DNA from: Parabacteroides sp. TM07-1AC
GTDB lineage: Bacteria > Bacteroidota > Bacteroidia > Bacteroidales > Tannerellaceae
Direction: 5' to 3'
Assembly: GCF_003480915.1 (NCBI RefSeq)
Contig: NZ_QUKD01000006.1
Coordinates: 186,001-250,000 of the forward strand
DNA: 64,000 nt
Position numbers and translations under genes: made by a program
Part shown: positions 53,979 through 61,429 of the stretch, piece after piece
Position numbering within the stretch: position 1 is the stretch's first letter
Layout of the letters: every line of letters begins with the position of its first letter
The notes under the pieces: generated by a model
Seen by the model: only the letters and a program-made list of their open reading frames with translations
What the model was told of the DNA's origin: nothing
Database searches by the model: none

Positions 53979-54452
53979 CTAATTGCACTTGCAGAATCTG
54001 TTTGCCCCGCAGGTACAAGTCGGTCCTCCATCGCCATTGAGTATTTCATCGGTGTAAAAGTCGTACATCTTTGTTTTAATCTGTATGCATATCCGGCGGA
54101 ACTCGCTTTCTATAAATTCGGGTGTGCCTGTGGCACGTGAAGGATCATAGAAGCCGATATGTAATTTGTGGCGAACTTTTCCCCTGAATACCGGACAGTT
54201 CTCGTTTGCATCTCCACAAACCGTAATCACATAATCCCAAGGTTCATCCAGATATTGATCGGCCGGTTTGGGAGTATGGCCACTGATATCTATTCCTGAA
54301 TTTTCCATCGTTTTGATGGCAAGAGGATTTACTTCATCGGCAGGATTTGTTCCTGCTGAACAAACAATCAAGTTCTTGTCAAAAGATTGTAGCCAACCCT
54401 GTGCCATCTGACTGCGGCAACTATTACCGGTACATAAGATTAATATTTTCAT
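53979..54452 (-). CDS. arsC: ArsC-type low-molecular-weight phosphatase-fold protein (arsenate reductase-like)
   Basis: The 157-residue cytoplasmic protein has the P-loop CTGNSCRS (Cys7 to Arg13) near the N-terminus, as in thioredoxin-coupled arsenate reductases. The second and third redox cysteines fit VCGDANENCP. The catalytic DPSRATG loop is also present. The expected reaction is reduction of arsenate to arsenite using a disulfide relay. Unusually, the C-terminus ends in a Cys-rich tail (CTCGANRFCKCN) that could bind metal. No arsenite pump or ArsR gene is adjacent. The gene converges on the B12 operon with a 14-base gap and no visible terminator. Confidence 0.8.
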   Translation of the reverse strand: MKILILCTGNSCRSQMAQGWLQSFDKNLIVCSAGTNPADEVNPLAIKTMENSGIDISGHTPKPADQYLDEPWDYVITVCGDANENCPVFRGKVRHKLHIGFYDPSRATGTPEFIESEFRRICIQIKTKMYDFYTDEILNGDGGPTCTCGANRFCKCN

Positions 54453-54472
54453 ACTTGTTTGTCGTTTAGTTT

Positions 54473-55672
54473 TTATCCTGGAATGATTTTGTATCCTGCC
54501 GCCGTCAGCGTATATTGTATCTGGTCGATATGATCCTGGTTGCGGGTTTCCATTTCCAGGCGGAGGTAACAGCCGTTAATATCTGCGGTGTGGCTTACCC
54601 GTTCATGGTGGACAGATACTACATTTGCCCCTGTGGAGGCTATGATTTCAGAAACGTGTTGTAATTGTCCGGGCTTGTCTACCAATTCAATCGTCATGGT
54701 GTAAGAACGGCCGGATTTCTGCAAACCTCGTCCGATCACACGTGACAGAATCGTTACGTCGATGTTACCGCCCGATACCAGGCAGATCGCCTTTTTCCCT
54801 TTGATAGGTACTTTGTTGAACATCGCAGCTGCAACGGCTACGGCGCCGGCACCTTCGGCAATGAGTTTGTGCTGTTCGATCAATGCCAGGATAGCTGTCG
54901 ATATCTCGTCATCATTGACCGTAACGATTTCATCCACATACTTACGGCAGTACTCGAAGGTATGTTCGCCCGGCTCTTTTACGGCAATACCGTCGGCGAT
55001 GGTGCGAACGAATCCCATCCGTTCTATCTTGTTATGTTCGATCGAGTTCAGCATGCTCGGGGCACCACTGGCCTGTACGCCATATATTTTTACATTCGGA
55101 TTCAAATGCTTGATGGCAAAAGCAATCCCGGAGATCAGTCCGCCACCGCCGATCGGAACGATCACGGCATCCAGGTCGGGTAATTGTTCCAATAGTTCCA
55201 ATCCTATGGTTCCTTGTCCGGCAATGACATCTTCATCGTCGAAAGGATGAACAAAGGTATATCCCTTTTCATCTCGTAATTTTAAGGCTTTCTGGTAAGC
55301 GTCGTCGTACACGCCTTCTACCAGGCAGACATCTGCTCCATACCATTTGGTGGCTTCTATTTTAGAGATCGGAGCATTATCCGGCAAACAGATAAGAGAT
55401 TTGATGCCATGAGTGGTTGCTGCCAGTGCAACTCCCTGAGCATGGTTGCCGGCAGAACAGGCAACAACACCTTTTGCTTTCTCTTCTTCCGTAAGTTGTG
55501 AGATTTTGAAGCAGGCACCACGGACTTTAAATGATCCTGTGATCTGTAAGTTCTCCGGTTTCAGATAGATATGTGACTCCGGATTGATATTGGGCGCACT
55601 GATCAAGTCCGTGCGACGGATAACCGTTTTCAGGGCAAAAGATGCCTGATAAATCTTATCGAGTGTGAGCAT
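54473..55672 (-). CDS. ilvA: Threonine ammonia-lyase (threonine dehydratase) with C-terminal ACT-like domain
   Basis: The start is placed at the ATG at 55672 (MLTLDKIYQASFALK); a longer form from 55720 adds no conserved residues. The 399-residue enzyme is a PLP fold-type II protein converting threonine to 2-oxobutanoate and ammonia. It has the PLP lysine in GSFKVRGACFK (about residue 50), the phosphate-binding Gly-rich loop VPIGGGGLISG and SGGNIDVT. Residues from about 320 (MTIELVDKPGQLQHVSEIIA) form an ACT-like regulatory domain. Length fits the ~400-residue class. The arsC gene follows after 20 bases. Confidence 0.9.
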   Translation of the reverse strand: MLTLDKIYQASFALKTVIRRTDLISAPNINPESHIYLKPENLQITGSFKVRGACFKISQLTEEEKAKGVVACSAGNHAQGVALAATTHGIKSLICLPDNAPISKIEATKWYGADVCLVEGVYDDAYQKALKLRDEKGYTFVHPFDDEDVIAGQGTIGLELLEQLPDLDAVIVPIGGGGLISGIAFAIKHLNPNVKIYGVQASGAPSMLNSIEHNKIERMGFVRTIADGIAVKEPGEHTFEYCRKYVDEIVTVNDDEISTAILALIEQHKLIAEGAGAVAVAAAMFNKVPIKGKKAICLVSGGNIDVTILSRVIGRGLQKSGRSYTMTIELVDKPGQLQHVSEIIASTGANVVSVHHERVSHTADINGCYLRLEMETRNQDHIDQIQYTLTAAGYKIIPG

Positions 55673-55829
55673 GAATGTAATTTTGAGGGAGCAAATATAG
55701 CCAGAATTCACATATCTCACTGAAACTGGGTTGCTTTTTTATTATCTCGCCAATATTTCGTATATTTACACGCTGGAAATTGTTTTCCGGTCAGAGGCTG
55801 AAAAAGAAGAAAGAGCACCATATAAGTAT

Positions 55830-58547
55830 ATGAAACCAGAGGATATTGAAGATTTCACAGAGGAAAACGAAAACGAGGAAATAGAGCAAACAAATACGGA
55901 TTCTCAATCGAATGAGCAATCTGATGCTGCTACGCATTCGGAATATAAAATACCCGGGAAGGGCGAAGGCCGTGTATCCTATCATCTGTCAGGGATGTAT
56001 CAGGATTGGTTTTTGGATTACGCTTCTTACGTGATCCTGGAACGTGCTGTACCGCATATCAATGACGGACTGAAACCGGTTCAGCGTCGTATTCTTCATT
56101 CGATGAGGCGTTTAGATGATGGTCGGTATAATAAGGTCGCAAATATTGTCGGGCATACTATGCAGTTCCACCCTCACGGTGATGCATCTATTGGAGATGC
56201 ACTTGTGCAGTTAGGACAGAAAGATCTTCTGATTGACTGCCAGGGAAACTGGGGGAATATTCTAACCGGTGACGGTGCGGCGGCTCCGCGTTATATCGAA
56301 GCTCGTCTCTCTAAATTTGCTCTTGAAACGGTATTCAATCCCAAGACGACCCTTTGGCAACTCTCTTATGACGGACGTAATAAAGAACCGGTCACTTTAC
56401 CGGTGAAATTCCCCTTGTTGCTGGCTCAGGGGGTGGAGGGTATTGCGGTCGGTCTTTCTTCCAAAATACTTCCGCATAATTTCAATGAATTGCTGGATGC
56501 TTCGATAGCCTATCTGCGGGGAGAAGAATTTACTTTATATCCGGATTTCCAGACAGGTGGTTTTATCGATGTTTCAAAATATAACGATGGTGAACGTGGT
56601 GGTTCAGTAAAGGTCCGTGCTAAAATAACCAAGCTGGATAACAAGACTTTGGTTATTAGTGAGATCCCTTACGGAAGAACAACCTCTTCCCTGATCGAGT
56701 CGATCCTGAAAGCGAACGACAAGGGGAAGATCAAGATCCGGAAAGTGGATGATAATACGGCTAAGGATGTAGAGATCCTTGTGCACCTGGCTCCGGGCGT
56801 GTCTTCGGATAAAACGATCGATGCGCTGTATGCCTTTACGGATTGTGAGATCAGTATTTCACCCAACTGTTGTGTGATCATGGACAACAAACCTCACTTC
56901 CTGAAAGTGAGTGATGTGTTGCGCCATTCAACGGACGATACGCTGCATCTGTTGCGTACGGAACTTCAGATCCAGAAGGCGGAACAGGAAGAAACCTTGT
57001 TCTTTGCTTCTCTTGAAAAAATATTCATCGAAGAACGCATCTATAAAGATGCCGAGTTCGAAAACTCAAAGGATATGGATGAGGCGGTCGCTCATATCGA
57101 CATGCGCCTGACCCCGTTCAAACCTGATTTTATCCGTGAAGTGACCCGCGATGATATCCTCAAGCTGATGGAGATCAAGATGGGACGTATCCTAAAGTTC
57201 AATTCGGAAAAGAGCAATGCGTTGATCGCACAGATTCGTGAGGAGATAGAGCGTATCAATCATCATTTGGATAATATTGTCGATTATACGATCAACTGGT
57301 TTGCTATGTTGAAAGAAAAGTATGGCAAGAACCATCCGCGTATGACCGAGGTCCGTAATTTCGATACGATCGAAGCAACGAAGGTGGTGGAAGCGAACGA
57401 AAAGCTATACATCAACCGTGCAGAAGGCTTTATGGGTATGAGCCTTAAAAAGGATGAGTATGTTTGTAACTGCTCGGATATAGACGATATCATCCTGTTC
57501 TACCGGAACGGAACATATAAGATCGTGAAAGTCAGCGACAAGATGTTTGTCGGAAAAGACGTTTTGTATGTGAATGTCTTCAAACGGAACGATACCCGTA
57601 CTATATATAATGTTATTTATCGTGACGGAAAAGTCGGCTATAACTATATCAAGCGTTTTGCCGTGACCGGAGTGACGCGTGATAAGGAATATGACGTGAC
57701 GAAAGGAACGGAAGGTTCGCGTGTGCTGTATTTCAGCGCGAATCCGAATGGAGAAGCTGAAACGGTCAAAGTAATCCTGAAGCCGAAGCCCCGCCAGAAG
57801 TTGCTTGTCTTTGAAAAGGACTTCAGCGAGATTGCCATTAAGGGACGCGGCTCGATGGGTAATATCCTGACCAAAGCGGATGTACATAAGATCAGCCTGA
57901 AACAGAAAGGTAGTTCCACTCTCGGAGGACGCCAGGTTTGGTTCGACTGGGATGTGCTGCGTCTGAATTATGACGGACGTGGAGATGAACTGGGTGAATT
58001 TCAGAGTGACGATCTGATCCTGGTCATCTTGCGTAACGGTGATTTCTATACGACGAACTTCGATTTGAGTAACCATTACGACGATAATATACAGGTTATT
58101 GAGAAGTTCAATTCAAATAAAGTCTGGACGGCGGCCTTGTATGATGCCGACCAGAAATATCCTTACCTGAAACGTTTTGTGCTGGAGGCTGGAAGCAAGA
58201 AGCAGAACTTCCTGGGTGATAACCCGAAGAGCCGTTTGTTGTTGCTTACCGACGAGACTTATCCGCGCATTGAAGTGGTGTTCGGCGGCCATGATGCTTT
58301 CCGTGAACCGCTGGTGTTGGATGCCGAAGAGTTTATCGGCGTGAAAGGTTTCAAAGCGAAAGGTAAACGCATCTCTACATTCGAGGTAGAAACGGTCAAC
58401 GAACTGGAACCAACCCGTTTTGCCCCGGTGGAACAACCGTCAAGGGATGATGGAGAAGACTCCGATACGAATGATACCGGACAGAATGAAAGCGATTCGG
58501 ATATTATAGACGAGATAACGGGGCAGATGAAGCTTTTTGACGAATAG
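55830..58547 (+). CDS. parC: DNA topoisomerase IV subunit A (GyrA/ParC family)
   Basis: The start is set at the ATG at 55830 (MKPEDIEDFTEE); the open frame upstream to 55731 overlaps the ilvA promoter region and is not family-like. The 905-residue protein is the DNA-cleaving subunit. It has KPVQRRILHSMRRLDDG, the HPHGDASIGDALVQLGQ segment and the catalytic tyrosine in AAPRYIEARLSKFA. Beta-pinwheel repeats form the C-terminal third (FVLEAGSKKQNFLGDN, FGGHDAFREP). Acidic tails at both ends are unusually long. The ParC-type assignment over GyrA follows the IPGKGEGRVSYHLSGMYQDW start and the domain spacing typical for Bacteroidales. The neighbouring ilvA is divergent. Confidence 0.88.
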   Translation: MKPEDIEDFTEENENEEIEQTNTDSQSNEQSDAATHSEYKIPGKGEGRVSYHLSGMYQDWFLDYASYVILERAVPHINDGLKPVQRRILHSMRRLDDGRYNKVANIVGHTMQFHPHGDASIGDALVQLGQKDLLIDCQGNWGNILTGDGAAAPRYIEARLSKFALETVFNPKTTLWQLSYDGRNKEPVTLPVKFPLLLAQGVEGIAVGLSSKILPHNFNELLDASIAYLRGEEFTLYPDFQTGGFIDVSKYNDGERGGSVKVRAKITKLDNKTLVISEIPYGRTTSSLIESILKANDKGKIKIRKVDDNTAKDVEILVHLAPGVSSDKTIDALYAFTDCEISISPNCCVIMDNKPHFLKVSDVLRHSTDDTLHLLRTELQIQKAEQEETLFFASLEKIFIEERIYKDAEFENSKDMDEAVAHIDMRLTPFKPDFIREVTRDDILKLMEIKMGRILKFNSEKSNALIAQIREEIERINHHLDNIVDYTINWFAMLKEKYGKNHPRMTEVRNFDTIEATKVVEANEKLYINRAEGFMGMSLKKDEYVCNCSDIDDIILFYRNGTYKIVKVSDKMFVGKDVLYVNVFKRNDTRTIYNVIYRDGKVGYNYIKRFAVTGVTRDKEYDVTKGTEGSRVLYFSANPNGEAETVKVILKPKPRQKLLVFEKDFSEIAIKGRGSMGNILTKADVHKISLKQKGSSTLGGRQVWFDWDVLRLNYDGRGDELGEFQSDDLILVILRNGDFYTTNFDLSNHYDDNIQVIEKFNSNKVWTAALYDADQKYPYLKRFVLEAGSKKQNFLGDNPKSRLLLLTDETYPRIEVVFGGHDAFREPLVLDAEEFIGVKGFKAKGKRISTFEVETVNELEPTRFAPVEQPSRDDGEDSDTNDTGQNESDSDIIDEITGQMKLFDE

Positions 58548-58578
58548 CCTGACATTACGAAAAAAATTCTTCTGAATA

Positions 58579-58608
58579 TTGCAAATTAATAAAAAATACT
58601 TACCTTTG
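58579..58608 (+). promoter_or_regulatory. Promoter of tRNA-Leu
   Basis: TTG at 58579-58581, a spacer of 19 bases, then TACCTTTG (58601-58608). This is a close fit to the Bacteroides consensus, with the tRNA starting 16 bases later. Confidence 0.8.
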
Positions 58609-58623
58609 CACCGCAAACCAAAT

Positions 58624-58705
58624 GCGGCTGTGGTGTAATTGGTAGCCACGCCAGACTTAGGATCTGGTGCTTCACGGCGTGGGGGTTCGAGTCCCTTCAG
58701 CCGCA
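58624..58705 (+). tRNA. tRNA-Leu (anticodon TAG)
   Basis: The acceptor stem GCGGCTG pairs with CAGCCGC (58698-58704) with A as the discriminator base. The anticodon stem CCAGA/TCTGG holds the loop CTTAGGA, giving anticodon TAG for CUA leucine codons. The long variable arm is of class II type, and the T-loop GTTCGAGTC is intact. CCA is not encoded. Confidence 0.95.
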
Positions 58706-58716
58706 CAAAATGCAAA

Positions 58717-58749
58717 ATCCTTCTGAATTCGTTCGGAGGGATTTTTTGT
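58717..58749 (+). terminator. Terminator of the tRNA-Leu transcript
   Basis: An 11-bp stem (58717-58727 with 58732-58742, including G-T pairs) closes a TTCG loop and is followed directly by a T run. Confidence 0.85.
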
Positions 58750-58799
58750 TTTGTGCTGTTTTGGTTTGTGGATAATTGGAAAAGAAGCCGGTATCTTTT

Positions 58800-58907
58800 T
58801 TATCGGGTAGGTTTTAACCAATCAATAAAATCAAGTTTGATAAGTTGCTCCCTACTCAATAATAAGCCGGGATGAACGCCTTTCAATATTTCTAACAGAT
58901 CTTTCAT
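58800..58907 (-). CDS. 35-residue hypothetical ORF with its own promoter
   Basis: The ORF encodes a peptide beginning MKDLLEILKGVHPGLLLSRE and ending DWLKPTR. Its pattern weakly recalls the N-terminus of an acyl carrier protein (EILK-V-P, then LI-LDFID), so it may be a remnant, but the Ser attachment site is absent. A promoter matching consensus lies at 58915-58945 on the minus strand. Its -7 box is only 7 bases from the ATG, so the message would have almost no leader. It may instead be an RNA gene. Confidence 0.3.
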   Translation of the reverse strand: MKDLLEILKGVHPGLLLSREQLIKLDFIDWLKPTR

Positions 58908-58914
58908 ATCACTA

Positions 58915-58945
58915 CAAAAATAAACAAATTTGTTTAGAAATGCAA
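58915..58945 (-). promoter_or_regulatory. Consensus-like promoter reading leftward
   Basis: On the minus strand TTG (58943-58945), then 20 bases, then TATTTTTG (58915-58922), matching -33/-7 spacing. It points at the 35-residue ORF. Confidence 0.5.
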
Positions 58946-59070
58946 TGCATTAGTGTATCTTAATATTTATCCAATCGCTATTAATCAAAAAGTCAGACAC
59001 CGACAATTTCTCTATAGCATCCTATGTTTTTTGCCCAACTATAGCACTTTTTTTCATGGAAGTAGTGACT

Positions 59071-59165
59071 TCTTCCTCTTGAAACCCCCATTTGGGGCCA
59101 TTTTACATCCGGATGTAAACGATGCTAAGACCCGGGTGTGAAGGTGCCTGAGACCCGGATGTCAA
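59071..59165. repeat. Imperfect repeats with a 16-bp palindrome around ACCCGGATGT
   Basis: TTACATCCGGATGTAA at 59103-59118 is a perfect palindrome. It is followed by two imperfect copies of a unit of about 22 bases containing GAnACCCGG(G/A)TGT (about 59119-59141 and 59142-59164). No coding potential is evident. This resembles a short intergenic repeat element. Confidence 0.5.
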
Positions 59166-59236
59166 GAAGAAAATGTAGCTATATGATTGAAAATAAGTCC
59201 TATATCTTGCCATTTTTGTCTAGCTGTTTTGTGATA

Positions 59237-59333
59237 GTATGATAGTTGAAAATGGAACTATCATACGAACTATCATTGCTTATATGCATTGAATTACAAA
59301 ATGTTTGAACTTGTGGATGATAGAATGATAGTT
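59237..59333. repeat. Cluster of ATGATAGTT half-sites with an 11-bp inverted repeat
   Basis: GTATGATAGTT (59237-59247) and AACTATCATAC (59256-59266) are perfect inverted copies 8 bases apart. A third half-site AACTATCAT lies at 59268-59276 and a fourth ATGATAGTT at 59325-59333. They may be operators or the relic of a mobile element. Otherwise the 58908-59461 stretch holds nothing I can recognise. Confidence 0.55.
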
Positions 59334-59427
59334 GGTTTTGAATATTACTCTTGATATTTGATAAGAAAATCAGGTGCACGTTACTTTATAAAAAGCCTAT
59401 ACTGAATGATATTTGAGTTCTAAAAGT

Positions 59428-59435
59428 TATCTTTG
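59428..59435 (+). promoter_or_regulatory. Possible -7 box before the 50-residue ORF
   Basis: TATCTTTG fits TAnnTTTG, 26 bases before the ATG at 59462. No -33 element is seen at the proper distance. Confidence 0.3.
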
Positions 59436-59461
59436 GGGAATTAAACAGAATACCTTTTGCG

Positions 59462-59614
59462 ATGACAGCCATAATTAGTACTGACGGTAAAGATATTGAT
59501 TCTGAGAATAGCGAACAATATAAAGAAATGACCGGATCTGCCTGTACGCAGAAAATCTTAGCCGGAAATGAAGTTGATAGCAAAACTGAAGTAACGTCTC
59601 CTGACATGATTTAA
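59462..59614 (+). CDS. 50-residue hypothetical ORF, weakly supported
   Basis: The ORF encodes a hydrophilic peptide starting MTAIISTDGKDIDSENSEQY and ending in SPDMI, with a single Cys and no signal, membrane segment or recognised motif. Its only support is a TATCTTTG box at 59428. It ends 10 bases before the 3' end of the convergent response regulator gene. A 73-residue frame on the opposite strand covers the same bases and is less likely. Confidence 0.25.
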   Translation: MTAIISTDGKDIDSENSEQYKEMTGSACTQKILAGNEVDSKTEVTSPDMI

Positions 59615-59624
59615 CTTGTCTTCC

Positions 59625-60377
59625 TTACCTATCCATCCACCCCTTAAACTCCGTTACCCGTTCCCGGCTGACGAGCATGTCCTCTTTCTCTGTCTGATTG
59701 TTGAGAATGAGTTTGAGTCTGCTTGAAGAATAAGCTATAATGTCCCGGATAGCAGAATAATTTACAATGCAATTCCGGTTGATGCGGAAGAAAATTCCGG
59801 GGTCGACCAGTTGCTCTATTTTATCGAGGGAATGATCGATGGCATAATTCTTTCCGGTAGCGGTTTGGATAAAAGTGCTTCTTTCCAGGATGAAAAAGCT
59901 ATCGATGGAAGAGGTTGGTATCGACCGGTAATGGTCACCGACTTTAATAAGGAAACGCTCCTTTGTTTTGGGCTGTAGCTGGTTTATGATGGATTCCAGT
60001 CTGGAATAATTTACCGGCTGCCTGTGGAACGTGTTGAACTTTTCCAATGCGGCTTTCAGATCTTCCGGGGCTATTGGTTTCAGAAGATAATCGACACTAT
60101 TGACTTTGAATGCTTTCAAGGCATAAGCGTCGTAGGCTGTCGTAAAGATCACAGGTGTTTGTATCCGGCAAGTCTCAAAAATTTCGAAACTGATCCCGTC
60201 TTCCAGTTGGATATCCATAAAGATCAGCTCGGGAGCCGGATGATTGGTGAGCCAGTTTATTGCCAGTTCTATTGAGCCGAGCACGTCGAGGACTTCTGTC
60301 TGTTTATCTGCCTCCTGCAATAAACGGATCAGCTTATGTGCTGCAGGTTGTTCGTCTTCAATGATCAATACTCTCAT
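59625..60377 (-). CDS. LytTR-family response regulator
   Basis: The 250-residue protein has a receiver domain (residues 1-118) with acidic pocket IIEDE, phospho-acceptor Asp54-55 in LIFMDIQLEDG, the Thr/Lys positions in VIFTTAYDAYALKAF and the ending YLLKPI. A LytTR DNA-binding domain follows (about 145-250; RFLIKVGDHYRSIPTSSI, INRNCIVNYSAIRDI). It is the cognate partner of the histidine kinase encoded one base upstream. Such pairs often regulate the ABC permease genes beside them, here 61430-63805. Confidence 0.93.
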   Translation of the reverse strand: MRVLIIEDEQPAAHKLIRLLQEADKQTEVLDVLGSIELAINWLTNHPAPELIFMDIQLEDGISFEIFETCRIQTPVIFTTAYDAYALKAFKVNSVDYLLKPIAPEDLKAALEKFNTFHRQPVNYSRLESIINQLQPKTKERFLIKVGDHYRSIPTSSIDSFFILERSTFIQTATGKNYAIDHSLDKIEQLVDPGIFFRINRNCIVNYSAIRDIIAYSSSRLKLILNNQTEKEDMLVSRERVTEFKGWMDR

Positions 60378-60378
60378 A

Positions 60379-61413
60379 TTATATAATGTTGATTGGTAAT
60401 TTTACTGTAAATTGATTCTGTTCAGTCTCTATCGTCATTTCTTTCCCCATGATCAGTCTGACCCTTTCTTTCAGATTGGATAATCCTGTTCCGGGAGAGT
60501 TACTCCATGTGCTTCGCTTTTGTATGTTGTTGGAAATTACAATAAACGGATCGTTTTCATTCTGAATAATGATTCGCAGAGGATTCTTTTCGGATGCCGA
60601 ATTGTGTTTGAGGGCATTCTCGACTAATATCTGTAAGGATATGGGGACGATGCTGTATCTTTCGACTTGCTGGATATTTATTTCTAACTGGATTTTCTCT
60701 CCGTCGCGTTCTTTCTGAAGGCTGAAATACCGGTTGACAAATCTTATCTCTTCTTTCAGCGGGATAAGGTCGGTCTCTTCGTTATCCAGGATATACCGGT
60801 AGATGGAGGCAAGCTGTTGAATGTAATTGTCTGCTTTCCTGGTATCTTCATAAATAATTTCCGATAATGTATTCAGGCTGTTGAACAGAAAATGAGGATT
60901 GACCTGTGTTTTAAGTGTCCGGTATTTATATTTCAGGTTTTCTTCTCTTAGTTGCTGTTCACGGTCGACCGCTTGCTGCCAGATACTGTAAAAGAAGAAA
61001 GCGGAAGCAATCAAAGCGCAGACTGAATAATATTTGATGGTTTGGGGAAACTCCACTTCAAACAAGTTGTTTATAAAATGAGTGGTATCCAGTCCCATGA
61101 TCAGATGAAACAGGTAGATCTGCACGCCGATGACCATAAGAGATATCAGTAAGATAATGACCATAAAAAGGAGGAAGGCTGGTATAATAACCATCTTTAC
61201 CTTTTTTATCGGCATCGCGAGGAAGTAGCCGAAAAAAGTGTTGCTGATGCTCAGTGAGATCAGGATAATGGTAAATATGATGGTGCCGAAAAGTATAGTA
61301 GTTGAATGGAACGGATTGCCGGTAGTCCACCATTTAAAAAGCAATGCAAATAGAATACTGAATATCAGCGTTCCGATAAATACTTTTAGTTTCTTGTTCT
61401 TTTCCATATCCAT
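60379..61413 (-). CDS. LytS-type sensor histidine kinase
   Basis: The 344-residue inner-membrane kinase has four hydrophobic segments in the first 145 residues (about 10-28, 38-66, 76-105, 126-142) and no obvious extracellular sensor domain. The His_kinase family motif NPHFLFNSLNTL carries the phospho-acceptor His (about residue 194). The N-box ILVENALKHN and G-box GTGLSNLKERV follow in the ATPase domain. With the short loops, it probably senses a membrane state or acts with the ABC permease encoded 17 bases upstream. It phosphorylates the LytTR regulator encoded next. Confidence 0.92.
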   Translation of the reverse strand: MDMEKNKKLKVFIGTLIFSILFALLFKWWTTGNPFHSTTILFGTIIFTIILISLSISNTFFGYFLAMPIKKVKMVIIPAFLLFMVIILLISLMVIGVQIYLFHLIMGLDTTHFINNLFEVEFPQTIKYYSVCALIASAFFFYSIWQQAVDREQQLREENLKYKYRTLKTQVNPHFLFNSLNTLSEIIYEDTRKADNYIQQLASIYRYILDNEETDLIPLKEEIRFVNRYFSLQKERDGEKIQLEINIQQVERYSIVPISLQILVENALKHNSASEKNPLRIIIQNENDPFIVISNNIQKRSTWSNSPGTGLSNLKERVRLIMGKEMTIETEQNQFTVKLPINII

Positions 61414-61429
61414 ACAAACTTAATCTTTT

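Noticed and set aside
57405..58076. 223-codon open frame opposite parC
   Set aside because: Antisense shadow within the pinwheel-coding part of parC.
59386..59607. 73-codon open frame on the minus strand
   Set aside because: It has no promoter or conserved features, and a plus-strand ORF with a possible -7 box covers the same bases; even that is weak.
58624..59620. tRNA-Leu as attachment site of an integrated element
   Set aside because: No integrase gene and no direct repeat of the tRNA 3' end were found downstream in the window.
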